DNA of 64,000 nucleotides from Laguncularia racemosa. Lineage: Eukaryota; Streptophyta; Magnoliopsida; Myrtales; Combretaceae. A program made the translations under genes and the position numbers. The stretch covers positions 2,232,001 to 2,296,000 of the forward strand of contig JBBMOL010000039.1 in the NCBI GenBank assembly GCA_037954665.1, written 5' to 3'. Below are positions 35,740 to 49,000 of the stretch, piece by piece. Position 1 is the stretch's first letter. The number at the start of each line of letters is the position of its first letter. The notes below the pieces were generated by a model, which saw only the letters and a program-made list of their open reading frames with translations, searched no databases and was not told where the DNA came from.

Positions 35740-37190
35740 TCAACAAAGCTTAATGATTTTACTGAGGTTTGGAGAGAAAATCTACAACCGAATTTTTCTA
35801 TCCATAGATGTGCTTAACCTCATATGAATATTTAGAAAAGCATTCCTACCATCTTAGTAGCTGTGGATGTGGCACTATTATTTGCTTGAATTTGAGTGTC
35901 TTAAGGAAAGAACTCATGTCCATCTTGATTTGAGAACCTATCAAGTGATATTCAAACTTTTGAATGGCATTTTTTACCATAAGAATTCCTTTGAAGGTGG
36001 AGTAATAATGGATCTTAGAATCTTTAAATCGACCACTTTTGTAGCCACAGACATGCCTTTTTTCTTTGATTTACTCTAAGAGCACAGTTCCTTAATATTT
36101 GTTATTAACATCGATCCAAAGGATGAATTCTTCTTATAAAGGAATTTTTAGTGGTGATAGACTCTATAATTTCTCTTTCAGCAATTAGATAACTTTAATC
36201 ATTTTGGATTATCTTTTTTCAGCATCTTGGAGAGTAGACTTGTAAGCCTTGAAATCTTTAGAACAAAGTCTTTGAGATAGTTGATTATCCCCCAAAATTG
36301 CTATATCTTCTTAGTGGTGAAATTGGAGTTAGGAAACTTGAGTAGTTCTTGTGCGATGGATGGCTTAGGTTAGTACAACCATCTTTTACTTTCATCCCCA
36401 AGAACTTTATTTCAGTCTAAGCTATCTTCATCTTTCTTTCCACTAGCATTACTCATTTTAACATAACTATCTCATGAAAATTTGAGAGTAATTCAGCATA
36501 TGTGTATTTGTCTAAGTTGTATAGAAGGATGTCATCTATATAGATGACTGAATGATCAATGATTGGTTCAAAGATCTTTATCGTGGACTTTTAAAAGAGT
36601 GAAAGCGCTATCTTGAGTCCGAATGGTAGCACTCTCCATTCATAATGATGATTTGGAATGCAAAGCCCTATTTTATGCCTATCATTAGGATGAATTCCAA
36701 GTTACTAGAAGTCTATCTTCAAATCAAATTTAGAAAATATTTTGGCTTTGACAATGTTCTAAAAAATCGTATTCCTGTTAAGAATAGGAAACTTATCATC
36801 TTAAACAAAATGGTTCAGTGGTTGATAATTGATCATAAGCCTTAGTTCACCTTGAGCTTATTTAAATTGCTTATTTTTACATAAAAGGCTTCACAAGCCC
36901 ATTGTGAGTTTGATGACTCAATTAACATTTGTTGAAGCAATTTAAAGTGTTAAGGGTTCATCCTTAAAGGATTTGCTTTAGTTGGGTTGATATCTTCATT
37001 CTTCTTGAAATGAATCTTTATAAAGAATTTTTCATTTTGCCATAGTGCATGCTTACATTTGTTGAGAAATTTTGTGTATTTTTTTGCATAAGCTTTTGCT
37101 CATAGTTTTGTTGTAAGGCTTTCAAAATTTTTTAGGCAGCACTTTAGGATTGAGAATACTTTCCAATGCTCCTGTATCAATAAATCATAT
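35740..37190 (-). pseudogene. Pararetroviral protease-RT-RNase H remnant
   Basis: The aspartic protease site I-D-T-G-A is encoded at 37182-37168. Reverse transcriptase spans about 36860-36250, with a P-F-G-L-K motif near 36620 and the catalytic Y-I-D-D at 36542-36531. An RNase H-like region follows at about 36120-35780. Several frames are needed to follow it, and stops interrupt each domain. The absence of integrase separates it from Ty3/gypsy, to which the RT is otherwise related. Confidence 0.7.
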
Positions 37191-37439
37191 CACTTAAATA
37201 GGTCTATCAAATTTCCCGATGATGATTTGGATAAAAACACGTAAAGTTTGCATAATGCTTTAGATTTTAAGCACCCTTTCTTTTGTTGGTTGCACCGAAT
37301 ATGATTCTTCTCTAAAGTTTGATAAGTTTGGACTGGAAGCAGGTGAATACACTTTAAGTGAGAAAAGGGTCTTTTTTTTTTTGTAGTTTCTTCTTCTTTT
37401 AAGAACAAAAACTCCTAATCTTCTTCATTATCAATTTCG

Positions 37440-38240
37440 ATTCTAATATGGTGAAATATCAATTGGATTATCTTTCGTGTTCCTTTGGATGTACATTGCT
37501 TAGTATAATATCCCATTTTATTGCAACATCGAGGAGATTTCCTTTCTTTTTTAGTTTTCCTTTTGAAATGTTTCCATTTTGTTCTCCTCCTTTTCCTAGA
37601 TCCATAAGGATTTGCTATCGAAACTTTCTTATGATGTCTCTTTTTTCTGGTTGAACAATTACATGCCCTACTAGAGTGCTTGCATTTAATCTAAAAATAT
37701 TTTTTTCTTGCAATAATTGTTTCTTTTCACATATATTATCTATTACTAGGTGCAAGACTTGTCGAATTTCTCCAACAGAAATGTTTATGATCTTGTGATT
37801 CCTTAGTTTGAAGAACTTTTCTATTCCCTTAGAAAGAGATTTAGAGATAGAAGATAAGAATACAGGTTTGAGAGTTAGGTTTGTTCCAAGTCAATAGAAT
37901 AACTGTATCATTTTTTCATAGTACAGATCTAAGTTTTTCTTTCTATATGAGCAAAATTTTCTTTCAAAAAATTCCTTTCGTTTTACCTCTTTTAAGTCCT
38001 CAGGGTTTCCTATCAAGAAAGTATATAAGATTCTGATCACATGATTGAAGTCTGTTTGATCTAAGAAGACATGTTGATCTATTAGGTGTGTTGAATTCCA
38101 CTAATCTTTTAGTATTCCTATGAATCTTGTAACAAACTCAATTGTATTTCAAAGTTACTATTGTTTTGTTAAAGATCTTATGTTCGACCATGTATGAAAC
38201 TCCTATAGCTTTTTAGGTTACTTAGAGTAAAGAAAATCAT
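37440..38240 (-). pseudogene. Pararetroviral coat-protein-like remnant
   Basis: A helical, charged region (about 38130-37700) is followed by a strongly Lys/Arg-rich tract at about 37640-37520. A Cys/Tyr/Cys segment near 37520-37480 occupies the place of the CCHC knuckle but lacks the His. The basic tract followed by a zinc knuckle is typical of caulimovirid coat proteins. It contains stops. Confidence 0.6.
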
Positions 38241-38925
38241 CAACAATAAATGTAATATTACCATTGGATGACCTTCTATTGGTTGTTACAAGTCTAGGAT
38301 TAGATATCTCTAATCTTATTTTTTTTTCTTCTCCCTTTATCATGAGGATAGGGGCATTAGCGATTGATTTTTGAGAGTCAATGGGACTCAAAGAATTTTC
38401 AACAGTTTGTTCTTTGGTATCTCATCCAGGTTGTTATCTTGAGTCAAATGATGACCAATCTTTGTTTATTGAACTTTCAGCATCTTGTTCACCATTGTAC
38501 TCTTTAAGTGAATTTTCTTTGGTTGATCCATTTGGATTGTTTGTTAAGCTTTCGATTTCGAATTCAACCATTGCTATCTTTAGGATTAGCTTAGGTTAAA
38601 GTTGGTTGAAAGCTTCAACAAGACTCGAAGTCCCATGGGTTTTTACTATGAGGATATTTGAAGAAGATAAATGGTGTCTTCTTCTCTCTCTTTCTTAAAA
38701 CTAACGGTAATGGTACCATCACTTTTCTTTATAAAAGTTGGAACAATGGACCGAATAGGAATAGTGCTCTAGTTCAACTTTTCATAACTCATAACTCATG
38801 TTTTGGAGCATGCACCATTATTGGCACATGATTGATGTCCACAAGATGAAGAGAACATTTTTTCCTTCTTCTAGGAGAGATAAATCTTATACTTGATTAT
38901 TGATCCTATAAGCCATCTGATAGTA

Positions 38926-40358
38926 GAATGTGATTGATGAGAACCCATCCACCATAAGTGCTCCAAGGGTTTCTCAAATTGGGTTTAGTTTTTGAGTTGT
39001 ATATTTGAGATAAAGAAGAAAGAAAAATACCTTAATTTTATAACTTATCCGCCCTATATTTATTCATCTTTACTTATATCCCAAACATCCAATGGACGAA
39101 ATATGAAACATGGAATGAGCAACCTCAATTTCGAGATAAGAAGATGCATTTATGAACCATAAATACTTCTGCACAAGCTGCTATTCAAAACCAGATCGAA
39201 GGGAAAAACTGGGGTGTTCGTCCGCACTGAAAGGTCGATTTCTTCCTTCAATTAAAAGAATGGTCGTTTTCATTGCTGATACGTATATATATACCACATA
39301 CATATATCGATATGCATACACAAAACATTGTCCTCAAATTTTCGATTAAAATAAAAAAAAAAAAATCGTACTAGAAGAATGTCCGATTGGCTTAATATGT
39401 TTATTTTTTATGTTATAATGATATCCAAATACAAGCTAGAAGAATATAATAATTAATAAAAAAAAACGAGTTGAGTTACATTATTTGTATTCAAACCCAT
39501 AGAAAATGCAAAACAAAAGAGTCAGAAAGGTTAGCCAAAGAGATGTTAGAGAATTATTTGATCGAAGGAAAGGTCAATTGTGGGATGCTTGTTAAAAAAA
39601 TTAATAGAGAAATTTATTAATATTTGTATACTTATTTTTTCATAAAAATATATAATCGATATAAACTTCTTGGCCAATGCATGCTCTAGTAATTTTTCTT
39701 CGTGGACCCTGTTATGCTACACTTATTAATAATCAATATGAAGTACCGTGAGAGAGTGAGGGCAATAAATACGCGAAATAACACAAGGAAAAAGAAGTCC
39801 ATGATTGGAGTAATGTAAGCCAGTTGTATCCCATATCGATATTTGCATATTTGCAATTTCCATGTACGTATGTGATGAAACCCTAACATCTTTTTTATGT
39901 AGTTGGTTTTACCCATTCTATGAAACTTGTGTCGCATGAATGGTGAGTGAAAGATCCCTAAGTTTTGATTCTATTAATACATCACAGAAAATGTATAATA
40001 TATTAATAATGGGTAAATATTGATAAAATTTTAATATGTGAAAATATGAATAGTAATTAACATATATTTAAATATAATTAAAATGTAATCAATCTATCTT
40101 CTAATAGCTTGTTAGATTAAAAATACAATTTTTTTTTCCTGGTTCTTTTTATATTAAATCCTGTTTAGCTGGCTTTCTTCTACTTAAATCATTCAATTAT
40201 CATTTTGCAAGTTTGAGGTAATTAAGGGACAAGTGCTAGCAATTTCATCCAACCACCAAAAGACAGTTTGATAATTACCAAGGATGTTAGAACCACAATA
40301 CGGGATAATATATATGCTTCCGTAATTTTCCACTTTAAAACAAAACAATAAAACATCA
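38926..40358. other. Intergenic, no supportable gene
   Basis: AT-rich sequence with short open frames on both strands and no family resemblance. An ATAC/TATAC-rich patch lies at 39280-39320. Confidence 0.5.
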
Positions 40359-40457
40359 ATGGACAAGGTGGCGATGGTATGGGCACTTGACAGACTCTTG
40401 TGGTTCGTATTCTCAACCTACCCGCTGTTGCTGAAAGGGAAGCGAAATGAAGTTTAA
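40359..40457 (+). CDS. Small open frame, 32 residues, possible membrane peptide
   Basis: ATG at 40359, stop at 40455-40457. It lies in a short patch of balanced base composition within very AT-rich DNA. The encoded peptide has a central hydrophobic stretch (W-A-L-D-R-L-L-W-F-V-F) and a basic tail (K-G-K-R). I do not recognise it. Nothing beyond composition and frame supports it, so it may be chance. Confidence 0.15.
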   Translation: MDKVAMVWALDRLLWFVFSTYPLLLKGKRNEV

Positions 40458-41315
40458 CGAGGCTCATCTACGGGTAGTCATGAGACATAGGCTTAATCCG
40501 TCCGGAATCGTAGGATCTTGGGCCAATTAGATAGTTTGTTGGTAATAAGTATAATTATTAAAATCATAAGTTAATTTTACGATTTTACAAGTCTATAATT
40601 TTATCAAATTTTTTATAATCAAAATAGAAGAAAAATTATTTAAGTATAAACTTTTGATATAATTATGTATTTAGATATATGATTTTATAAGTTACTGATT
40701 TTATTAATTTTATATTATTTAATTTTAAATAAAATCATGATTTTAATGATTATGATAACAAGTCAAATTCAATCAACCACGATATATGAATTGAGACAAG
40801 GACAATCAATCGGGCTAATGACAACATTTATACTATAATCATCCAAGTGACATTCATATTATATAATCATCAAAGACAGCTTCCACAGTCTTCTTTCTCT
40901 TTTTCCCTCCCAAGTGATAATAATTTATATAAAGGAAAATAAAAACCACAAATTCCATTGAAAGAAATTGCAACAAACTAGCTAGCATTATTAAACAGAA
41001 AAAAAAAAAGAAAGAAAGAAAGAAAAAAAACTTGAGCATGACAAGTGCCAACATAAAAATGCAGAAAAGGACCATTTAAGTGGAACATAAGCAGTAGGGT
41101 GGGCGCGGGGGGGAGCCCTCTAGATTTAATAAATGTGACAGAGAAGTAGGTGAGACAGCATAAAATACACAAGTGATGGAGTAATGATACAGCGATGATG
41201 GTATTTTTGGGGTCTGGGTTTTAATCCATTTCATCAAAACATGTCTCTTTGAGTGAAATCATTTCTTCTTTTCTTTTCTTTTTTATTCTCTCTCTCTTCA
41301 TTTTCCATTCAATTC
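40458..41315. other. AT-rich spacer with an (AAAG)n run
   Basis: An AAAG-rich purine run lies at 41000-41028, and a short GC-rich patch GGGCGCGGGGGGGAG lies at 41101-41115. The pyrimidine-rich stretch 41260-41310 looks like a plant 5' leader for the small frame that follows. Confidence 0.4.
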
Positions 41316-41432
41316 ATGAGCTGCCTCTATGAAGAACAGCAACAGCTTCAACCTCCTAGGCTTACTGTGCTTCACTGCCTGAGCTGTCCCATTTGGAGTA
41401 CGTCAGTAAATGTAGCCTGTAAACTCCATTGA
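41316..41432 (+). CDS. Small open frame, 38 residues, after a pyrimidine-rich leader
   Basis: The first ATG after a long CT-rich leader-like tract opens a 38-residue frame ending with TGA at 41430-41432. The peptide is Gln/Leu/Cys-containing (E-E-Q-Q-Q-L-Q near the start, H-C-L-S-C-P-I-W in the middle). Base composition is more gene-like than the flanks. It could be a small peptide, an upstream open frame of an unrecognised transcript, or chance. No splice-linked downstream exon was found. Confidence 0.2.
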   Translation: MSCLYEEQQQLQPPRLTVLHCLSCPIWSTSVNVACKLH

Positions 41433-44400
41433 ATGCCCCTACCATTTGAGAGAAAAAATGAGGGCCTACAGTTGCAGGAAATTAATTTTCTTTTTCCAGA
41501 ATTCGAATCATGTTTGTCAAATCTAGAAATCAAGCCAAATTTAACGTCAATAAAGCAAAGTAAGTTATTGTAAAATGCTCATTAAGAAGCCTAAAGATAA
41601 AACATTTCCCATTTTCAACAACAATTACATGATTTATGAGAAATCAATCGCATAGAAATATTTAAAAATTCCTTCTTTTCACCTTCAATTTGTGATTTAA
41701 AGTATCCATTAACATTTTTCTTTGTATAAATAAATAATATAAACATCATATTATAAAAGAAAAGAAAAGAAAATCAATTTGTTTTCACGAATACCAATTA
41801 AGTAGTTGCATCTTGGAGAATCCTTCATATGCGTGGATAGTGTAAGAGAAAAGGAACGAAAATAGGGAAAATTATAAAATATAAACCATGTTTTAGTATT
41901 TCGTAAATTCATCACCTACATTTCCACTTTTAATAAACTCATGAATTTTATTTTAACATTATTTATAAATATTAGTAAAAAATGCATAAAATTTTCGATT
42001 AATCTATAATAATTGATTTAATAAAATAATATGATAAATATATTTAATTAATAGCATAATAAAAAATATTAAAAAGGCCAAATAGACCCAAAAAAAAAGT
42101 TATATGCAAAAAATATAATATAAAATGTTTGAAACTCTAAAGCCCCTTGCTGAGCATTCCAAGGCTTGGGATATCCCGTCAGGGCTACAAACTCTAGCAG
42201 GTCTTGACCCACCCAGGCCAGTGATTTCTCTTTTTTTAAAAGAAAAGAAAAGTTGCTAACTAAAATAGTCAATGACAATGAACGTCGTCGTATCGTGATA
42301 ACCAAACTACAACCGATTGTCCTTTTATTAATTTTTCTATTTTCTTTTAACTTCGAGAGTCTACCCGCCAACGTGGAGTGGTGGATCGTATGGTCTCTTG
42401 GTGGCCTACCCTAGGTTTTTGGGTGATCCATAAGAAGTCTGAAGATTTTAAACCTTTAGCTTAATTTTATATATATATATATGCTTTTTTTATAATTATT
42501 ATTAAATTATATATATAATACTATTTTATTAAATTAATTATTATAAAGACCATGTCTCCTTACTAAATATTAAAAAATAATAATAAAATATAGATCATAA
42601 ATTCATTAAAAATAAAAATGCAAGTCATGAATTTACAAAAATGCTAGGACACTCGTCATCATATTTTTATGATTTTCCAAAAAAAGAAAATGAAAAGAAA
42701 GATAAATAAGGTTGAATATACTTAAGATAAGTACTATTAAAAAGAAAAAAAGGTTAACCTAATCCAAGGTATTCATAGCCCTGAGCTCAGCCACTGCAAT
42801 TTCCGGTTTCCGCAGCCTTTTCAGGGTGAATTTCTGGTAAAAGAGTTTAAGGTGACACCAAGACAATGACTCTGTCCTAGTCCTAGGCATTACTAATGTC
42901 TAAACTGTTCATTTGTTATTTAGTATAGTGTCAGAAAATTATGGAATTAAAAATAAAAAGAAATCAATCAGATGGAAGACACTTCTTCATGCATGATTCT
43001 TATAAAACCTTGCATTGCAATTAAATAAACGACAGTACAAAAGAATTTAATAATATAAAATAAAAAAATACGGTAGTATAATTTTTTTTATATTATATTT
43101 AGTATGTATAGTATTGAATAAATTTTTTTATAATATTACTATTTGAATGTAAAAATACGATATAAAAAATATTTGATAAGATTTTTTTATGTTTTTATTA
43201 AATGAATTTTATTTTTATATATATTTTAAATATTATATAATATAAGAAATTATTTAATATTTTAAGATTATTTTTGTTTAAAAAAAAAACAAAATATTTT
43301 ATCCGAGCTACAATTACAACATTTTAAGGACCAAACTATATTTTAGAGTTAGTAATGACATATGATATGATGTAAGCCATTTCATTTGCTAGGCTGAAGC
43401 CAATAAATACTTTCACGAATTTCTCAGGAATAAGGAAAAGCTTTCTTGAAAATTTTCTTCTTAAGATCCCTTTGCCTTTACCTACCCTACCCCCCACCCC
43501 CACAAAAACTGAAATTTCATAATTACAAAACGCGTGGGCCCCCTCCCTCTCATTTTCGCTTGAGTTAATAATGATTTTACAATTTTATTTATTTATTATT
43601 ATTATTATTTTTGCTATGCCTGAACTGTTTCTTTATATGGTATTGTTTTCATTTCATAGCATGAATTTTCGGTTTTGTTTTTTTTTTATTAAAGTGCAAA
43701 AAACTCAAGTTATATAACTAAAAATAATAATAATAACTTATATATACAAAATAAAAAATTATAAATATTCAAGCTATGTAATAATAATAATAATAATAAT
43801 AAAGCACGCTCGCGCACACACACAAATATATTAAGTGAAAGTTGCGAATGAAATGTTTACATCACAATCTAGAGCCAAAATTCCATAAACATCACTGGCC
43901 ACAAAGAAAACGAGACCTTTGTTACGTTTATATACGGACATGTTATGAGTAATATTGCTATGAATGGGATTAGGATTTAGGAAGGCATATATATATATAT
44001 GATATAAAACCTAGTGGCTGCATTCAGAATTCACTCGATTAATTGCAGAGATAGTAAATCCAATCTAACTACATTGCCATATCCCTCTACGTATTTTCCC
44101 AGAAAAAAAAAATACTATTATATGTTGCCACAGAAGCGTGCATGATCTATCGCGAGTAAGCTTGTGATGGGTCATGGTTCATCAATGGCCACTTTCTTAC
44201 TAGATAATGATGGGAACTCAGTTTTTAACCATTTACTGCTCAATTTACAGTAGTCGCAGTAGATACGGGTAAATGACCTAATTAAACTAACAACTCAATC
44301 CGAATCAACCTCCTAATTTATGAATCATAAACCAACTTAGAATGACTAGTTCAACTTGATAAATGACCTACCAATTAGGCAAGTTCAGAAATAATTTTGA

Positions 44401-46006
44401 CATTATCTAAGAAAATACTTAATTTTCAACTAATGATTTTAATATTATCCAAAAATGAAAAGACCAAAATGCCCCTACTTAACTTTAGCTTACCCAACCA
44501 ATATATATAATGATAATGTTCTCACTACTAGATCCAAGCCTTCTTACCTATCTTTTTTCCTCTATCCTTGGTAACCTAGCAACCAAATGGTTCACAATTA
44601 GGCTACACTAACTAGCGACAAGCAACCAACAACCACATGGGAGTGTGACCACGTCAATCACCTCTCTTAACCTACTTGAACCAATGGCCAATCAACTATA
44701 TGGATTGTGGTCACATTGCAACCCAACAACTAGATGGGTTGCACGATTAGCTAAAGTGTGGCACCACTAATTAAAAGGGGGTCATTTAATCAAGTTAAGC
44801 GAGAGAGAGAACCAAGCTTACTTAGTGAGTAAGCATCTAAAGACATTATTCTAGAAGTTACCTAAGCAAATCTTAAATTAGTTTTATGTACTACTTTGTA
44901 TCTTTGGAATTTGGCAAGTTAAAGGATAAAGAATTTAAATATTTAAGAATAATTTTAGGATAGTCATTTTATCTTCTTTTCTTACACTTATTCTATTTCC
45001 TTTTCATATAGTCTCCTCTTTATCGATTTTTCTCTACCCTAACATAAATATATAACCTTAGGTGGAAGATTGATCATCTTGTTAGACATCTTTTGAGTGG
45101 CTTTATTCTTTTGATTGAGTTTTCTTGAATTATTTTATTTTTATCAATCTCTATGATTCATGTATCGTATCAAATCTTATTAACAGATTTATTAATAAAT
45201 TCCTTATGATTCATATCGGTTTATTTCTCTAACACCTAAATTGTATTATCAAATATGAGTCATATCGATTGTTAGTTCAATTAACTCCAATTTGATTTAC
45301 TATTCATGAACCATATCAAGTGGTGATTCCTTTATATCCTTTATATTTTCGTTGTTCCTCATCTAGAAACACACAATGATATTTCTTTCCTGCATATTAA
45401 CCTAGAAAAGCTAAATAATAATAATAATAAAAAACCGTAACTTCATTCTTTGTTGTGCTTATTAATTGTGTTAGAATCTAAGACATCATCAAGGTGGGAG
45501 GAGAGCTAATAGCTCTGTTTCAAAATATTGAAGCAAATTACATTTCTTCATTTACTATCACCACTCTGGTTCTGGAGAATTGCAAATCACGTAGAACAAG
45601 AGCAAAACATAGTTACGAGGACAAATCAGGGAAACTGAGTGAAAATCTGATATAGCCGCTTTTCGCCCATCACTGGAAGCAGATGCACGAGAATCACCAG
45701 TTATCCTAAAACGAACTTAGGTATGCACAGGAGGCTTTCACGGCAAAACATGGAATAGAGTTTCCCGACCCCAAATAAAGGAGTTAATAGGCAAGAGCAA
45801 CAATTACGTGAATGGTTTTGCACCAAATTTCCGTTTCTTCAAAATTTTCTTGCTAATTTTTTTTTTTTTCATATTTGAACAATAGAACAAAATTCAGCCA
45901 TGGGAAATCAAATACATTCCCTCTCAGCTACGATGAAAAATAAATGGGCAATAGTTATTCAGCAGGCTATAATGCAATAAATTTTCCTATACTCAACAGA
46001 AACATT
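41433..46006. other. Long AT-rich intergenic stretch
   Basis: No gene found. Simple repeats include (AT)n near 42470, (TAA)n at 43780-43801 and (AC)n near 43815. The stretch 44490-45350 resembles old retroelement LTR sequence without a partner. The right end (about 45480-46006) is less AT-rich and may hold the 3' UTR of the PGP phosphatase gene or further transcribed sequence. Confidence 0.45.
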
Positions 46007-49000
46007 TTAGTTAGGTGGTAGGTCCTTTACACACTGCATGGGATCTGGTAATAATCTGTGGCTCATTGGTTTCAATCCTCTCCTCAACCAACGGTTGACA
46101 AGATAGGTTTCCAACTTTCTCACCTGAAAGTTTTTAAAAGCATAATCAGTCATTAACAAAAATGAAAACATGGGAACATGGTTTTACAACTTTCAATGCA
46201 AGTAAAAGACGAATTATGCTGAATATAGTTCTGATTTCAACTTCACCAATTCTCCATCCACTTCTTTTCATATGCACATGCTTACACATACAAGTATGGT
46301 CCAATCTGAAGTTAAATATAAAAATTTTCAACACGTGGCAGATGAAAATTTGCTCCAAAATAAAAAGGCAAATACACTGCCTTCTTCCAAGCTTTCAGAA
46401 AAAACACTAGAGGTGCTGAACCCTGAACAACAGTTCATAGGCTGGAATAAATTCCAAGGTCTGAAAATCAAGACATTTGATAATCCAGTGGAAATACAAT
46501 CCTTATAAAGAATACAATTCTATCACTCTTATACCACAGAGAGTGCAGTGTACAAAGTTCTCTAAAATCAAGTCGGGTGGGTCCGTTACATATTGAGATA
46601 CCATGCAAACCTAGTATTTAATAAGGAGCATGTATTTTGGAATAACCATATAACATCAAAAGCCTAATGAATGGAATGCAAAAAAAACAGAGGCCAAGCA
46701 ACTTGTTTTGGTCTTTACTTGAGAAATTTATATTCAAGTTCCGATTCAGTAAAAGGATATATGTAACAAAAAGCAGCCATCATTCAGCATCAAGTAAAAT
46801 CAAGCTCATTCCATTAATAAATGTTGCTTTCAAGACAACACAAACATATCATTTCATCACTTGATTCTTATGATTTCAAGAAAATTCCATTTCACTCCCC
46901 TCTTCAATTTACAGTGGGGAACAAATAGACAGCAATCAGAAAAGACAATTATAAAAAGGAAAGAATAAAAAGAAAATACTAGAGAAGGAAAATATTAAAC
47001 ACTGACCTGTCCAACGATAAATGGTTCCTCCAAGAGGCTTAGGGGTTCTGTTAATACAGTGAAAAAACCATTTCGATTCCCATAAACTATATCAGTGAAG
47101 GGCCGATCACCAACCTGACAGAGAAAACAGCATGTAAATAGTAGAGCTCAAAATGAATACATGGAGCCATACAACAAAGCAGTTCCAAGTTATTTATCGA
47201 CCATAATGAGTTGAGAGGAATCACAGCCAAAGTGCTTCTCTATTTCCTCAGCTGTTCCAGCAGGTTTCTTCACTCCTAAGAATGAGAAGATTTAGAACTA
47301 AGCAGGCTAAACAATGAACAGATCAACTAACAATGATGCTTGCAATTGGATACAAAATATGGTTTCAAATAAGAAAAAATAATTTGGAGAGGCTTTTGGT
47401 TTTATAAGCATGTAAAGGCTATTGGCACTGAGTGAGAGATAAACCCGGTTACACTATGATGGCAATATATTTTTTTATTTTTTTATTTTTGGGTTGATGC
47501 ACAAGAAACATATTTCAGGAATAAAATAAATGTGTTGGCTGTGTGACCAGATTAAAGAAGTTTCCAGAAAAAACATGCCAGTAAACAAGACCTCCATTTA
47601 TTTCTCACCAAAAGGGGCAAAAGGGAAGCCAATGATGGGATCTTATTCTAAATGCAATAATTTCTTGATTCAGGGTCTAGCAAATCATGCCAAACCTACT
47701 TACAATAAATAAAGTGATGAGAAAAAGAGATTCTGCAAACACAACTGTAGTATCTATTTCTCTCTTTCTGATCAATGTTTTCCAGGCATTACATATGAAA
47801 CAATTGTCTGGCACACAATAATTGCAATATGTCCTAGCAAATTATCTTATGTCAAACGCAATAGCACATAGCTACCTTCAGCATTCAGAAGCCTGTCCAG
47901 AATCCAACATGAATTTAATCCAAAGCTAAGGTTATGTTTGTTGAGAAAAACAATTTCCTAGACCTTCTTTTAACATATGTTACAAGCAAATCTTTGCAAT
48001 TGTCAAAAATATTCTTGTAGTAATATTAAGAAATTGCAGATACTAGTAGTTATTAACAATTAATAGTGTTAGAAGACAACGACAGCAGTGAGTCTTCAAT
48101 GGAGGTAGTGTAACAACTATCAATGGATAAATGAGGGAATTGATATTTTTCTTTTAAAAATAGAAACCATTTTCCATGAAAATTTTACATGATGATTAGC
48201 TACCATAACCGACCATCAACTGCCACTTTTGCCTCCCACCATCATTTGATACTAAAAGTCATTAGTAATGTAAGCAAGATTCTTGAGATTATTACAATAA
48301 TATTTGACAATTTTAAAAGTTAGATTCTGACAAATGTCCAAAAAAGTCTAGAAAATGTATTTAAGGGTGTGTTTGTTTTCTCATGAAATGTTCACAGATC
48401 TTAAGAAGATAACGTAATTGAAGACAATTTTCATTTGAAAGCAAATGTTATGGTTTAAACTCAAAAGGGAAAAACTTTTGCTGTAATACAAACATCAATG
48501 TCCACAGCATGTGAATGGCCACTAGCTCCACCTCCACCATCGGATGCTAATGCTTAGCACAACATTCGCACATTTACCATGTTGGCAATTATAAAAATCA
48601 ATTGTAGAAACCATCTAAAAACACCAAAAATCTTTTCAATAAAACAAAGCTTAGGATTAGGAAGCAAAAACTTACTATGCCTTATGACTTTAATCCCAAC
48701 TGCCCATTCAAGAGCTTTTGCTTTCGAACCATCATGATCATACTCTTGTAACCCTGCATTACCACATCAAACACAATTAACACTAACATAAACACTAGCA
48801 TACTCAATGCACAGTTTCAGAAAAAAAACTAAGCAACAAAATTACCAGCAGAGTTACTCAAAATGGCAATATTTTGGCCAAAAGTGGATTTACACTGCTC
48901 AATGGAAGACCCAATAGGACCCCAAAGCTTTAGTGAATAAGGAGCAGTAATTGTATTATCTTTATCAAATACGACACCCTTAAAACCTTTCCTTTTCAAT

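Larger units (their letters stand above)
35700..38925 (-). mobile_element. Decayed endogenous pararetrovirus (Caulimoviridae-like)
   Basis: Read on the minus strand, the order is a coat-protein-like region with a basic tract and a degraded zinc knuckle, then aspartic protease, reverse transcriptase and RNase H, with no integrase. That domain set and the sequence style fit plant dsDNA reverse-transcribing viruses integrated in the genome rather than an LTR element, and no LTRs flank it. At 38911-38924 the minus strand has TACTATCAGATGGC, loosely like the Met-tRNA primer site at which such viral genomes start. Only about 3.2 kb of an expected 7-8 kb genome remains, and no movement-protein region is evident. 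Stops and shifts are frequent throughout, so it is an inert fossil. Confidence 0.7.

Noticed and set aside
37448..37654. 68-residue plus-strand Phe/Pro/Ser-rich frame
   Set aside because: It is antisense to the basic tract of the coat-protein-like remnant.
42069..42371. 100-residue minus-strand frame
   Set aside because: The translation has no recognisable domain, and the surroundings are AT-rich non-coding DNA.
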